This document shows, one piece after another, positions 46,235-57,761 of a DNA stretch of 64,000 nt. The stretch lies in the NCBI GenBank assembly GCA_027924585.1, contig BSBM01000712.1, forward strand, positions 3,172,001-3,236,000. The letters are read 5' to 3'. Positions within the stretch are counted from its first letter, which is position 1. Each line of letters opens with the position of its first letter. Under the pieces are notes generated by a model. It searched no databases. It saw nothing but the letters and a program-made list of their open reading frames with translations, and was not told where the DNA came from. The position numbers were made by a program, and so were the translations under genes. This DNA comes from Larix kaempferi. Taxonomy: Eukaryota; Streptophyta; Pinopsida; Pinales; Pinaceae.

Positions 46235-47707
46235 TGAAATGTCCCGTTCTCTCAATTAGACCAATTGGAGGGGACATTACTAACTACGGGATTCTAAATT
46301 TTTCCCCATATCCATAAGGGGGCATTACTAACTACGAGATTCTAAAGTTTTCCCCATATCCATAATACAAGTTCATATTATTGAAAAATACATAATGCAG
46401 ATGCACAATAAGAATACACAACTGAAATAAAATACATCGAAACACACAACACATGCATTTTCAAGCATAATCATAACATGCATCAATTAAAACATTGCAA
46501 ATTTAATACAAAATAATAATTATCTTTAAATGAAGAAGATCCAAGAAAATTGTTGTATAAGAGAAATTTTCCACCCAACCGTACGCTCTTTGTCCAACAA
46601 ATACTCTTTTTGCTAGGAGGACACCCCCAAGTTTGGCTATGAGTCCACCGGGGCGAAGGAAACACCTACATGCTTCTCTCTCTACTCACAACCCGTTCTG
46701 CTCACTATGCTTAGCCAAAAATCATATAGATCTCTACGAGGATCTCAGTAAGCCATCACAACCATGGCAGTCCTTCCAACATCCCCACACAACACAAGGA
46801 AGAAATTTAAGTTCACTAGTCCATAATTCCCTTAGGAAATTCAACCCTTACAATGCTTACCAGTGTGTGCAATAAGAGTCCGACCTTTTGTATGTTATTG
46901 GAGAATCTCCTGCAACATTAATTCATGGATTCTCAAGCATCCAAAAGTAGAATAATTCCACAGGTAAAGATTCCTAGATTTCCCAACCTCTATGCTCATC
47001 TACAACCATCTATTTTCCGTTCAAATTCATAGCTCTGTCTCTAAAATCTAATTTTTGGGTTAAAAAACAGTTTGGTAATGGTCGTGAACAACAATAGGAA
47101 ACTCTGTGTAGTGTGTAAAAATAAAATTATAGAATGATAGAATGAGTGTTGAATCAAAGAGTTATGAGATAATGGTGAAAATACAACTAACATAGCTTCT
47201 AGCCATAGAAGAAAGGAATCCTGGAAGTTGGACATAACTTTCACAACCCCCATGCCTTAATAAATGCATGAAGTGATTTTTCCCAGCAACCTCACATTTG
47301 CATCCAATGATGTGGTTTAATAGTCAAGAGAAGGAAATTGGATCATTTAAAGCACATGGCAGAATTGTGGATGAGTTCTAAGGTTGACACTTGGAAACAT
47401 GGGATTTATTTTTTCTGTAGGACCCCTTTCATATTCCCCTCTAGTGGAATCGTAGACCATCTAGTGCTCTTTACACAACCATCTTGGACAATTTTATTAT
47501 TTTCTTACATAATATTTACATGTATTTCGAATTGGCATGATAATCCAACCACATGGTCCAAATAGAAATATTAGCATCATACATGCCTATCTATTTAGTA
47601 GTCATGCCTTGGCCTTGAGCTCTAAACTAGGAATCCATACTAGCATATTTACATCATTTACATAATTTTTATTACATACATTCTAAGTCACAATTGGAGG
47701 TATTACA
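46235..47707 (-). repeat. LTR shared by gypsy-3 and gypsy-4
   Basis: 1,473 bp, TGTAATACC...GGACATTTCA on the minus strand. On its 5' side lies an integrase end plus polypurine tract (gypsy-4); on its 3' side a PBS and gag (gypsy-3). It contains a tandem duplication of about 48 bases (46276-46372; GGCATTACTAACTACG...CCCCATATCCATAA). Confidence 0.6.
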
Positions 47708-47718
47708 ATCCCCTCCCC
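47708..47718 (-). promoter_or_regulatory. Gypsy-4 polypurine tract
   Basis: GGGGAGGGGAT on the minus strand, immediately before TGTAATACC. Confidence 0.7.
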
Positions 47719-49639
47719 ATTTGGATAACACCATCCTCAGTGTTTGATCAAAATCAAAACAAAAATGGGTATGCCTCTTTCATGGCATCCTCTAACTCTC
47801 ACGTAGCCTCTCCTGGATAGATGTGCTTCCAATGCACTTTGACCTATTATATGGCTCGCATCTAGAGAAATTTTACCTTCCTATTTAGGATGCATAATCT
47901 CCCAATTCGGAACTCTCCCTCGGGTCCCACCTGAATCACATCCCAATCAATCACATGGTTAGGATCATGTACATATTTCTTAAACAAAGAAACATGAAAA
48001 AAAATGAGCTCTAGTGTTAGCAGGAAATGCATTTCTATATGAAAATGGTCTTATCCTTTCAAGCACTTCAAATGGCCCACAATATCTTGGTGACAGCTTG
48101 GCACAACTTCCAAGCTTCAAGGAACTCTTCCTTGACCTCACTCTAAGGTAGACATGATACCCAACACTGAATTCTCTATGCAGTCTATTCTTATTCGGAT
48201 AGTTTTTTTGTCTATCTTGGGTTTCCTTTGAATTCTGCCTAATTTTTGCAACCTCCTATTCCATTTACTTAAGCTATTATGGCCCAAGTAAAATTGTGTT
48301 TATTGGATTATCCCATGTCAATAGTGTCCTGCACTTTCTTCCATACAAAGCTTCAAATGGACTCATGCCCAATGAAGCTTTCTATCCATTGTTATATGCA
48401 AACTCTACCAAGTGTAGATAATATTTCCACTTGTATGGTTTGTCCATCACAAACATATTTTTGTACCTCAAATGTGCACTTTCGAACTAACAAGCTTGAT
48501 TACCATGAGAAGTGAATTTTGTGTTGAATCTCATTGTCTTGTGGTTTACCTAGTCCATAAACAACTTTGGGAAGGTTACATGACCTTTCGATGACGAAGA
48601 ACCACTTTAACAAACCCTACTTTGATTCTTTGTTGAGACTTGTGCTCCCTCCCAGTGGCTTAGAGGGTGAAAATTCCTACCATGTCTCTCCTTGCATGCC
48701 TCTAGGGGAGCAAAAATTACAACATTTTCGGTCCTTTCTCAATGTTAGGGGAGTGAAAATCATGTAACAACTTTTCTTCTTTGATTTTTGGAACAAGATT
48801 CAAGTTTGATCTTGAGTAGATCAACTTATCTCTCAAATAGCTCTCCATTTCCATTCATGGCAGTCTGAATCTCCCTTGATCCACCTTATCCTTTCTTGAT
48901 ACAAAACTCTCTCTCAAGTGGTTTGGATTTCCCATCCTATAAGAAGGACCTCATGCTTTATCTCACACATATGGAAAATAACTTAGGGAGGTGGTCCTTA
49001 TGGTATTAGAGTGCTCAAGGGAACTCTGATTGAGATCTTGGACGAGATGTTATTGGTGCAAGATCAGGTATAACCATGTTATGTACTTGTTTCCTTTATC
49101 TTTCTAATGAATAAACTTGGCCTATTCTCCCAAATTGTGACTCTTATGATTTAATGCATGTATTTGTTTTATCATTAGTGGATAGATTTAGTTTAATGCA
49201 CTTGTTCTTGAAACGGATTTGTCTGTTTCTTTTGTTTGTAGGCTCATCAACTTGGATTCTCAAGCTTGGAGTTGGATCAACAAGGAGTAGTGAGGACAAC
49301 CTTTGAGACTAAGGTAGGACATCTACCCCTTCTTATCCTTCTCATGCATATGCTTACTTGGATTGGCTTGTGTTTAAATTGAATCTAGGAGAAAGTAGCA
49401 ACCATTTGTTTCTTTTCTGTCTTGGGTTAGGTGTCTAGGGAACCCGCTTTTATCCCAAGTGGAATCCTACTTATCCGTAGGGAGGATTCCCTTAAACACA
49501 TACGAAGCATGTCCTCAAGAACCTGATTTAATCTTTATGTTTGTCCATCTATTTGTGTATTGTAGGTAGTGCTAAAGTTCATCTATGTGCCCAAATATGA
49601 AAAAATATTTTTCTAGAAATTTGAAGTAAATTTGGTATC
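47719..49639 (-). pseudogene. Gypsy-4 integrase fragment
   Basis: Minus-strand integrase starting at DTKFTSNF (the second catalytic D at codon 49637-49639), then a YHPQTDGQTE-like motif decayed (TYNTQIDGQT), LNQVLEDMLRM, an insertion (48458-49497), VMDKPYKWKYYLHLVEFAYNN, LGMSPFEALYGRKCRTLLTW, LKLGSCAKLSPRYCGPFEVL and a C-terminal tail near 47760. Tat-2 cuts the 5' side at 49640. Many stops. Confidence 0.8.
48458..49497 (+). mobile_element. 1.04-kb insertion of uncertain type
   Basis: Flanked by ACATA (48453-48457; 49498-49502). Removal restores the integrase frame EDMLRMFVMD. The ends (TTTTTGTACC...CCTTAAAC) lack TG/CA. Plus-strand signals include CTATAAGAAGG (about 48937), TGGTATTAGAG (about 48993) and AATAAA (about 49115), suggesting a degenerate solo LTR or truncated non-autonomous copia. 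No coding region. Confidence 0.6.
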
Positions 49640-51594
49640 TGTTAACACCCAAAACATACCCAAGCATTGTGGAGAGGCAGAATCAGGGTAACCAATTTCC
49701 ACTTTAGACTTATGCTACTGACCCAGCACATTCATAGAGGGATCTCTCTTGATAAAGGACTGAAAATATTAAAAAAGAAACGTAGAGCCGTAATGCTCAA
49801 AATGTTCATACACAATTCATTCAGAAGGTTAGATTTTTGGTGTGATGCTTGGCTTTTTAAAGTAGTTGGTTGAAAGCAGTGTGGATCTCTATTGGGTGAT
49901 GGAGTCAAATTAAAAAATACATGAATATCATTGAAAAATGCTTTGCAAATACATTCACACAGGGGCAAGGTAGCCACCAGCTTACAATCAAAGAGCTTTT
50001 AGTTGGGTGATTTAGAAGAAAAATGAAACAGTCCACCAATATAAAGCATGGAAACATGAATTCTATATTGATTTTAGTAGAAACATAATTGTGGAATACT
50101 TGGTCTGATAGGAATAGAGCATAAAGACTATGAATTCTATTCAAATGCTACACTGAACCAAGCATGAAAAAGCATTACAGAATGGTTTAACAATGAAAGG
50201 AAACACAAATCACATGGGAAAAGTGAATAAACAGACTGGAAGACCAATCACATAGGAATCCCTGAAAATTGCCCACTCGGCTCTATCAACTTTATTAACA
50301 TAGTTCAAAATGCACAACACAGAGCAATATGCTATGCTCCAAAAATTTTCAACCCTTCTTCATTCAATTACATGGAATTTATAGATGTCCTAAGCTTCAT
50401 GCTAGACCCATTTAGACCCGAAAATAGTTAAAAGTTTGGGTGACACCACATCAGGGCATATTCGCCACTACCATTACAAGACAAAAAATGGGCGAGACAG
50501 GCCTAACTTCCTTTCTATATTCACTGGTACTCTTTACTAAATGACATTTACTTCAAACAAAAATACAAAAGACAGCAAGGTAACTACTCCAACTAGATGC
50601 TTTCACTAACCGACTCTCTTCATGAGCCTGTCGTTGAATCAAATTCATAAAATATTACAAATTTCTTAAAAATAAAACATTTCCGAAGTCTTTCTCTTGA
50701 AATAAGATTCAACAGCTAATTTGAAGTATGAAGTGTGTACTTGATTTTCCCATATCTCTCCACGCTGGTCCATTGCTTGGCTGTTGGAAGGACGTAGCTC
50801 ACCATTTCCTTCACCCTGACTCTTATCTCAATGTGATTTGAAAAGGAAATTTTGGGAAGTCTTTCACCAATAGAGACCAACTTGTTTAGCATCTCAAAGT
50901 CTTCCGCAATCTTTTCCATCAGAATCTTCCCTGTAAGCAAAGAATTTAAATGCTGAAATTTCATGTGATCCATTCTTATATTAAACAATAACTTTTTATA
51001 TTCATTCGGGCAAATAAACCCCTGATTCTCATCCCAGAAAGAGGGAAAACCCTTTTCGACCAACTTCTCAAATTGTCATTTGAACCCTGTTACTTGCCTC
51101 CTCATTGCTTTGGCCCTAGCTTCTACGTCCTCGACCTGTGCATGTTTTCCCATAACTCTTCTTGTTGTTGTAATTACTGTAATCATTTTCTTGATATCTA
51201 AGGCCTTTAGATCTTCCTCCATTAAACTATTCAGAAAAATGATGGCATTCTATGCTATTTCCTTGGGCTTCCTATTCAGATTTTCTCTTATTGCAGTACA
51301 ACTGGTAAAAGCATCTTTAATTATTTTTTCTTTTACTCTCATGAAATCTAAATATGGTCTAATATTTTCAGCTTCTTTAATGATCAAGTCCCATACCATG
51401 TGCTTGCATCCCTACATAGCTGCTTGCCCTGTCACTTGGTGTGCGAATTTATTATTAGTTTCAACCAATTCCTTATATTTTCCTTGTAAGGATTTTGTTT
51501 CTTCTTCTTTCTTCTCACTTTCTTCTTTCAATCTTTGAGATTCCTCTCTTAATTCTTTGATTTCCACATCCTTTAAACTAATATGGGACATAGC

Positions 51595-52309
51595 TATGAA
51601 AATACTCACAACAGATCTAAGAGTTGATGTATACCTCACAAGAAAGATTAAGATTAAGCAGGAAAATAGAAGAAGAGTGGTCAATGCAGTGTAAAGGAGC
51701 AACACAATTATGATACAGTAGAAATTAGATAGAAGCAGAATAACATCACACACTAATTCATTAATCACAATATGGACAAATAAATAATACAATGGTGAGA
51801 GGATTCGAATGCCAAGGTGGCAATTCGAATTAACCTTCATGGAGTGATCATTAGATCAATGGAGTATCATCAAAGCACAACTAGGAGTCCTGATCATTAT
51901 CAATGGAGTCATCAATGCACAAGTAACTGCCAACCAAATGTCAAATTGAGTCTAACTGATTGTGGTAGGAGTAACTAGCACATGGAGGCCCTAACTGAAT
52001 GAAGGAGGCTCAATGGAGGGTGCATGAGGAGCTAACTGGAGTCAGAATAGACAGTCCAGTCTCACTGGAGGTCCATCGGAGTGATACAGTCAGTTGAGAG
52101 TGAATCTAGCCTTAAATCAAGGAAATATCTAAATATAACTCAACTAACTGAAGTGCAACTGAGTGGTAGGTGAGAGAGGGAAACTAGGATGCATGCAATT
52201 GCATGCGTCCATGCAAAATCATGACTGCATGAAAAATGCATGCATGACTGAAAATGCAGAAATGGAAAATGTTGGTGGGACTAGGATGGAGTATAGGAAT
52301 ATCGCAACA
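51595..52309 (-). repeat. TR-GAG 3' LTR
   Basis: 715 bp, TGTTGCGATATTCC...ATTTTCATA on the minus strand (terminal CA now TA). It contains a CATGCA cluster at 52189-52250. Confidence 0.9.
52189..52250. promoter_or_regulatory. Cluster of RY-like CATGCA motifs
   Basis: GATGCATGCAATTGCATGC, CCATGCAAAA and AATGCATGCATGAC lie within 62 bases. CATGCA(TG) is the RY element bound by plant B3-domain seed regulators. The 5' LTR of the same element keeps only part of the cluster (54353-54380) after a deletion. Confidence 0.45.
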
Positions 52310-52475
52310 CCCCCCCTTAATCCATCCTGGGCCCTGGTAACTAAGACCAAAGGTCACTCAATACAATGAATAATAATAACAGTCAATAAACCGAGGAAAT
52401 GGGGAAAACCTCATGGGAAAAATACCCCCACTAAAAAATAGACTGTAGAGAACACCAAAAATAGATGCTCCAAAC

Positions 52476-53600
52476 TCAAGCAGGTGTGATGCTTGGGAAT
52501 ATGTCTGGAGGTATCTTCTTCTTAGGAAGAAGTGGTTCATGCTCAAAAAGCATGTGCTTGTACTTGCTCTTCAAATCGAATGTGATGAGAACAAATCCAA
52601 AAGTATGAGGATGATCCTGGAACCTGTGATTCGAATCAGCTGAGGTAGGATCAAATCTATGAATGTGCATATAGTCTTTCGTATTCTCCTTTGAACCATC
52701 ATAGGTGCGATTATTCCCAAAAGAACCATCACATGATAGTGAATGCTTTGAATCCAAATTAGATCCAAGACTTGAAGAATGGTTTCTTGAGATCTCCTTT
52801 GAACCATTAGAGGTGAGATCAAAACCATGATATGCATGAGAAATTATCCCAAGTATTGATTGCTTGGATTCTAAATCAGCTCCAAGACTTAATGAATGGT
52901 TTCTTGAGATCTCCTTTGAACCAGTAGAGGTGAGATCAAAACAATAAAATGCATGAGAAATTATACCAAGCGAACGATAATGCCCTACATCTTCAATAAA
53001 CTTCTTAGAGCATGTACAAATGATCATATAGTAGTACATAAGAGGTGAGTGATTAAGGAGAGCGAATGCATTACCTCCAATTGTTGATTTGACCTCCAAA
53101 ACATTCAATAGATCATGATGCAATCCAACATACTCTTGTGCGAGAGAGAATTTAAGAACCTCTTTAGTTTCTAGAGTGTGAGCTGGCACAAAATTCGAAA
53201 TAGAAGAAATTTGGAGCATGAGTGTAGAATCTGCAAGTTCTTCTTCTTTGTGGACAACTTCAATATGAGATATGTTTGATACTGATTCATGGTCAGAGAG
53301 ACCATCAAGGAGGGCGAATGCATCATTTTGTTTTCCAAATCTTTCATCCAGATGGGCCCATAGCTCTTTTGGAGATTCAATAGAAAAGAAGTGGTGTACC
53401 ATGCATCGAGACATAGCAAGCATCATGGCTCCAAAGGCTCTGTCAACTTCATTTAACCAATCATTCTCCTCTTCAGAGGATTCGAACTCTCTTTCAAAAT
53501 AATAATCAATGATACCATTTCTCTTCAAATGTGCTATCATCTGTGGTTTCCATTCATCATAATTGAATGGAGAAAGAGGAGCATTTCCTTCCAGATTCAT
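52476..53600 (-). CDS. Copia-type gag, intact 374 codons, with 40-residue repeats
   Basis: ATG 53598-53600 to stop 52476, fully open. The N-terminal third is the copia gag (UBN2/DUF4219-like) fold: SPFNYDEWKPQMIAHLKRNG, AFGAMMLAMSRCMVHHFF and SPKELWAHLDERFGKQNDAF. The C-terminal part has two near-identical 40-residue repeats (LGIISHAFYCFDLTSTGSKE... and LGIISHAYHGFDLTSNGSKE...; about 52735-52975) and a degenerate third. No CCHC zinc knuckle is visible. As the only protein of a non-autonomous element it could form particles mobilised by another copia. The open frame amid decayed neighbours suggests recent activity or selection. Confidence 0.85.
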   Translation of the reverse strand: MNLEGNAPLSPFNYDEWKPQMIAHLKRNGIIDYYFEREFESSEEENDWLNEVDRAFGAMMLAMSRCMVHHFFSIESPKELWAHLDERFGKQNDAFALLDGLSDHESVSNISHIEVVHKEEELADSTLMLQISSISNFVPAHTLETKEVLKFSLAQEYVGLHHDLLNVLEVKSTIGGNAFALLNHSPLMYYYMIICTCSKKFIEDVGHYRSLGIISHAFYCFDLTSTGSKEISRNHSLSLGADLESKQSILGIISHAYHGFDLTSNGSKEISRNHSSSLGSNLDSKHSLSCDGSFGNNRTYDGSKENTKDYMHIHRFDPTSADSNHRFQDHPHTFGFVLITFDLKSKYKHMLFEHEPLLPKKKIPPDIFPSITPA

Positions 53601-53746
53601 GGAAGCTGTTCGAGAATACCTGCAAAATAAATAGAGAATATCTACAACTACTACTGCTACAAAAGTGCAGAAACTGCTGCACTCAAAATATTGATAATAA
53701 CCAACAAAAAACTCTCAGGAATGGAGATAGACAATACTCTCAACAT

Positions 53747-53758
53747 GCTCTGATACCA
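53747..53758 (-). promoter_or_regulatory. TR-GAG PBS
   Basis: TGGTATCAGAGC on the minus strand, abutting the LTR; initiator tRNA-Met type. Confidence 0.95.
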
Positions 53759-54440
53759 TGTGAAAATCCTCACAGCATATCTAAGAGATGATGTATACCT
53801 CACAAGAAAGATTAAGATTAAGCAGGAAGATAGAAGAAGAGTGGTCAATGCAGTGTAAAGGAGCAACATAATTATGATACAATAGAACTCAGATAGAAGC
53901 AGAATAACATCACACACTAATTCATTAATCCCAATATAGAAAAATAAATAATACAATGGTGAGAGCATTCGAATGCCAAGGTGGCAATTCGAATTAGCCT
54001 TCATGGAGTGATCATCAGATCAATGGAGTATCATAAAAGCACAACCAGGAGTCCTGATCATTATTAGTGGAGTCATCAATGCACAAGTAACTGTCAACTA
54101 GATGTCAAACTGAGTCTAACTGAGTGTGGTAGGAGTAACTGGAACATGGAGGCACTAACTAAATGAAGGAGGCTCGATGGAGGGTGCATGATGAGCTAAT
54201 TGGAGTCGGAATAGGTAGCACAGTTTCACTGGAGGTCCATTGGAGTGATACAGTTAGTTGAGACTCAATATGGCCTTAAATCAAGGAAATATCTAAAGAT
54301 AACTCAACTAACTAAAGTGAAACTAAGTGGTAGGTGAGAGAGGGCGACTGGGATGCATGCAATTGCATGAATGCATGACTGAAAATTTAAAAATGGAAAA
54401 TGATGGTAGGACTAGGATGGAGTATAGGAATTTCCCAAAA
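53759..54440 (-). repeat. TR-GAG 5' LTR
   Basis: 682 bp, aligned with 51595-52309; shorter mainly by a deletion in the CATGCA-rich end. Confidence 0.9.
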
Positions 54441-56984
54441 ATAGCGTGTAAAAGACTATTAGCATTATTCCCATCTCCATTCAGACCTGCACCTGCTTGC
54501 TGCATGCTCAAATTTGACAAATTATTTTTCAAATCTTCAATTTGATGTCTCAAGCTTATCTTCTGTTTTTCCGAGCTAGCTTCTTTTTCAATGAATTTCA
54601 ATAGTTCTGCTTTGCTATCATTGACTTCCTTAGACAAAGATTCTTTTTCTAGCTCTAGCTTTGTTTCTTCTGGAGCTTGAATCAGCTGTGTATTTGGAAT
54701 ATTCATATTTTTCTGCAAGGCCTGGATCAAATTATCTTCTTCAATCAACAATTTTTTGCTCACCTTGCCTCCACCATCACTTGAGATTAAGTCAAATTGT
54801 AACTTCTTGACCTGCTGCTGGTGGGATTTATTCTCCAACCTTTCTTTCTTCAATTGACTGTCCATTTTGATTAAAATATCTTCCAATTTGTCAACTCTCA
54901 AAACTACTTGTACAAAATCTTCATATATCACTTCCCCTATCTGTTTCTGCAGCTGAATTTTATCTTGCATGGTTATCTTTTTCAAATTGAATTTCATCTT
55001 AGTCAATTTTTCTGGAGTCGCTACTGCGAGATTCAAAGTGTTTTCTTTGATGTTCCTACTGGTCACTAAAGTGACATCTAACTTTGATAAGTCCCTAACT
55101 TTTGGTAACAAACTATAAAAAAACTGAGCAGAAGTTTGTTTATTCTATCCATATTGTTTGTACAACTCAACCCTGGATGGAAATCTACTTGTGTCTCCAT
55201 CGTCTTTAGCTTCCTGAAAATTATACTCTTGTACCTATACTTCTGGGATTGACATCCCCTCTTTTTCACCAGTTTCATCATTTGTCAAAACTTCCAACTC
55301 TTGCTGTGTCCCTACTAATTCTTGAGTCTCAGCCTTAAGCCTCTTTTCTTCTTCTCTTTCTTCATCATGTTCATCTATTATTTCCTACAGACTCCTCTTT
55401 CCTCCAATTTCTGCATCCTTTGGTAAAATATCAACCTCTATTGTTGATTCTATAAAAGCGAGATATTCCACCTGTAAGTCTGACATTGCTTCTTCTTCTG
55501 GTTCATATTGCAATAAATTTCTTCCCTTTAAAGACCCTTCTATTTCTTTGTGTTCAAAAGCTTTAATGTTATCCAACTTCCTCCTTTCACAAATAATATG
55601 AAGAGGATCATTCTCCATTGCTATATCTTTCTTGAATTCCATAGCCTCCAACAATCTCTTTACATCTAGAAGGGCATCCTTACTTTTAACAATAAATGGG
55701 CCTGTTGTCCATGGATACTTTAAATCATATCCTTTTTTGAACTTCAAAATGTGTTCATCTTCTAAAATCAACTTCTGCCTAACAAACTCTAAAGTAAAAA
55801 TTCTCAAAGTTAAAAAGGCGGGTAGTATGTAAGGTTCATTTATGAAACCATACAACCTAATCACTATAGAATCCTTTAATAATAATGAGTCTCCTACTGC
55901 TACCTCCTTTTTTAACTACATCATGGACTTCATTTCAGGTAAAAATCTTGGCAATTCGTCCCCAAAAATCATTTTGTACAACTCAGATAGAATAAAATTC
56001 ATATAATTGAGCACGTTATCCTCTAAAATGGCTGCATAAAACACTGGTGTAAAATGTAACTCTTCTCGACTACTAAACATGACCATTTTCATCAATTGTG
56101 CTTGAAAGATGAAACATCTTGTGTTGGGAAAATATGTTAACTAAGAATGAATATTTTCTGCCACAAATTCTTCAAACTTAAGACTCGGCACTGATTCATA
56201 CTCAACTCCGGGCACACCGACACTTATTCTAAACAATAGACTCAATTGTAATTCTGTTATTAACATATCAGTATCATGACCTGAAAATTGGGCCATCAAT
56301 GAAAGGACCAACTGAGTGTTGTCATTCAAGAAATTAACATCAAGAGGGTATGGGGTATCTACAATTTCCAAATCAGGTTTAAGACATGTACTCAAAAAAT
56401 CTTGCCGACTTTCAGGAGAAATTTGGCGGTATAAGGCGACAATTGACTCTTCGAAAAAACTTGCAGACTCAACAGTTTGGGATGTGGGAATTTCGAAGGA
56501 AGTATTTACAACGGAGGGGTTTATGGAGCAGACAATTCTGGTTTTTTCGGCATTCATGATAACTCGCTGAGGTTCGGAGTAATTGGACGTGCACCAAGAT
56601 GTGAATTCGGGAAAGGGCTTAATTTGGTCTAGGGAAAACAGGATAAACGACGACTGAAATACCCTATGCACATCTAGGCCCTCTGAAAGTAGATTGTTCA
56701 ATATTCTCCTAGTTTCGGCAATAGGAAGTCTAATGTCTGTGACAAAAATGTTGAAATCCCTATCTTCAAGAGTATTTTTAACCCTAACGGTTCTTGAACT
56801 TGAATCTTCTTCCATATTTGCAGCAAACATGTTTACTATCACTGGTGGGAACACTTGAAAGGGCCTACTTGTCACCAAGATGCTCTAAGAGGGACCTTTC
56901 CTATCATCTCCTTCATCTTCCATATGTCTGGAAACTTCTGACTTCGACAGCTCCAAGGCACAAATGTCAACTTCACATGTGCAT

Positions 56985-56998
56985 CTTTATATATATAA
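56985..56998 (-). promoter_or_regulatory. TATA box upstream of the Tat-2 LTR ORF
   Basis: On the minus strand GGTTATATATATAAAGATGC (57000-56981) contains a strong TATATATAAAG, about 160 bases before the first ATG of the long ORF and about 1.05 kb into the LTR. Confidence 0.65.
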
Positions 56999-57050
56999 CC
57001 TTTCTCCTCTTAAACTTCAGTCTTCTTTACTAGCTGTCCATCCTTTCTAT

Positions 57051-57761
57051 CCGTCGATCTCTTATGCAATGATCTGGGCTGTTAGATTTGACCCCCTTTT
57101 TATTGATTTGACATTCCTTCCATATCTTCCGTCGGATAATCTTTTATGCTCTGATCTCCACCATCCATTTATTAGCACCACATACCAACAAAGTGGTGTC
57201 ACATCTCTCTAAACTGGTTTTCATTACCGCTCATCCTCCTTGTGATGAGTCCTGGTGCTGACACCTGTTAAGTGGTATACTTTGTCGCAACCACCTATGT
57301 CTTCTAACTGTCTCGCATCTTCCTAATGTGACAATCCTCCAGGACCATCGATCCTTTCCTTCTTCGCATCCATGGTGGAGATCTGCAACATGTTTAGCTT
57401 TTCAATGCCTCCCGCGAGTGGGGTCCATACCATTATCCTACGTGTACCTTCGAATTTCATCGCCGTTGATTTAGATTCTCTTTGCAACCCAAGCCGTCGA
57501 TCCACAAGACTTATGCAATGGATAAAACCCTCTACCCCGAACCATCAGATCTTTGCTTACAAATCCCAACCGTCGATCTTAACAACATGCCTTCCGCCAC
57601 AATGGTGTCGCATGCTCTTGAGGTGGTTTTAATTACCGTTTACCCTGCCTACAATGCGTTCTCCAACTGCCACCTGTCCGTCGGTATCATCCATCGCGAC
57701 CACTTGTTATCTTAACTTCTGCGCGCCTTGGCCATGCGACATCAAATATGAACCGTGGATC
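57051..57761. repeat. Dispersed CCGTCGATC-type motifs in the Tat-2 U3 region
   Basis: Eight related sites, all in the same orientation: CCGTCGATC at 57051, 57494 and 57570; CCGTCGGAT 57129; CCATCGATC 57345; CCATCAGATC 57542; CCGTCGGTATC 57678; CCGTGGATC 57753. Possibly enhancer-like repeats. Confidence 0.55.

Larger units (their letters stand above)
51595..54440 (-). mobile_element. Non-autonomous copia with gag only (TR-GAG type)
   Basis: A 2,846-bp element with LTRs 51595-52309 and 53759-54440, PBS TGGTATCAGAGC (53747-53758, minus) directly at the LTR, a C7 run just inside the 3' LTR (PPT AAGGGGGGG, 52310-52318, minus) and a perfect TSD ATAGC (51590-51594; 54441-54445). The interior encodes only gag. 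It sits in the coiled-coil part of the LTR ORF and keeps that frame in register on both sides. Confidence 0.95.
50716..56830 (-). pseudogene. Long non-retroviral ORF inside the Tat-2 LTR
   Basis: A single frame of about 1,090 codons from ATG 56828-56830 (or 56813-56815) to 50716, once the copia at 51595-54440 and one TSD copy are set aside. There are no frameshifts but eight in-frame stops: near 56141, 55919, 55385, 55233, 55148, 51412 and 51268 (all TAG), and TGA near 51077. I recognise no family. The N-terminal third looks globular and leucine-rich (ILNNLLSEGLDVHRVFQSSF; LRIFTLEFVRQKL). The C-terminal half has heptad-like charged segments that should form coiled coils (LRVDKLEDILIKMDSQLKKE; EIKELREESQRLKEESEKKE). 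There is no RT, protease or zinc knuckle and no evident membrane segment. A TATA box lies about 160 bases upstream. It might be a captured host gene or an element-specific accessory protein. Confidence 0.65.

Noticed and set aside
42367-49639. Gypsy-3 and gypsy-4 as one intact element
   Set aside because: Order is integrase-PPT-LTR-PBS-gag in the coding direction, which cannot be a single element.
51080-51538. 152-codon plus-strand ORF with hydrophobic stretches (possible membrane protein)
   Set aside because: Antisense to the lysine/glutamate-rich coiled-coil part of the Tat-2 LTR ORF, which produces Phe/Leu/Ser-rich frames on the other strand.
50716-56830. Tat-2 LTR ORF as an ordinary host gene interrupted by transposons
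   Set aside because: Not excluded, but it sits between Tat-2 integrase and an exact insertion boundary in gypsy-4 with inverted TG/CA-type termini and no introns, which fits a position inside the element better.
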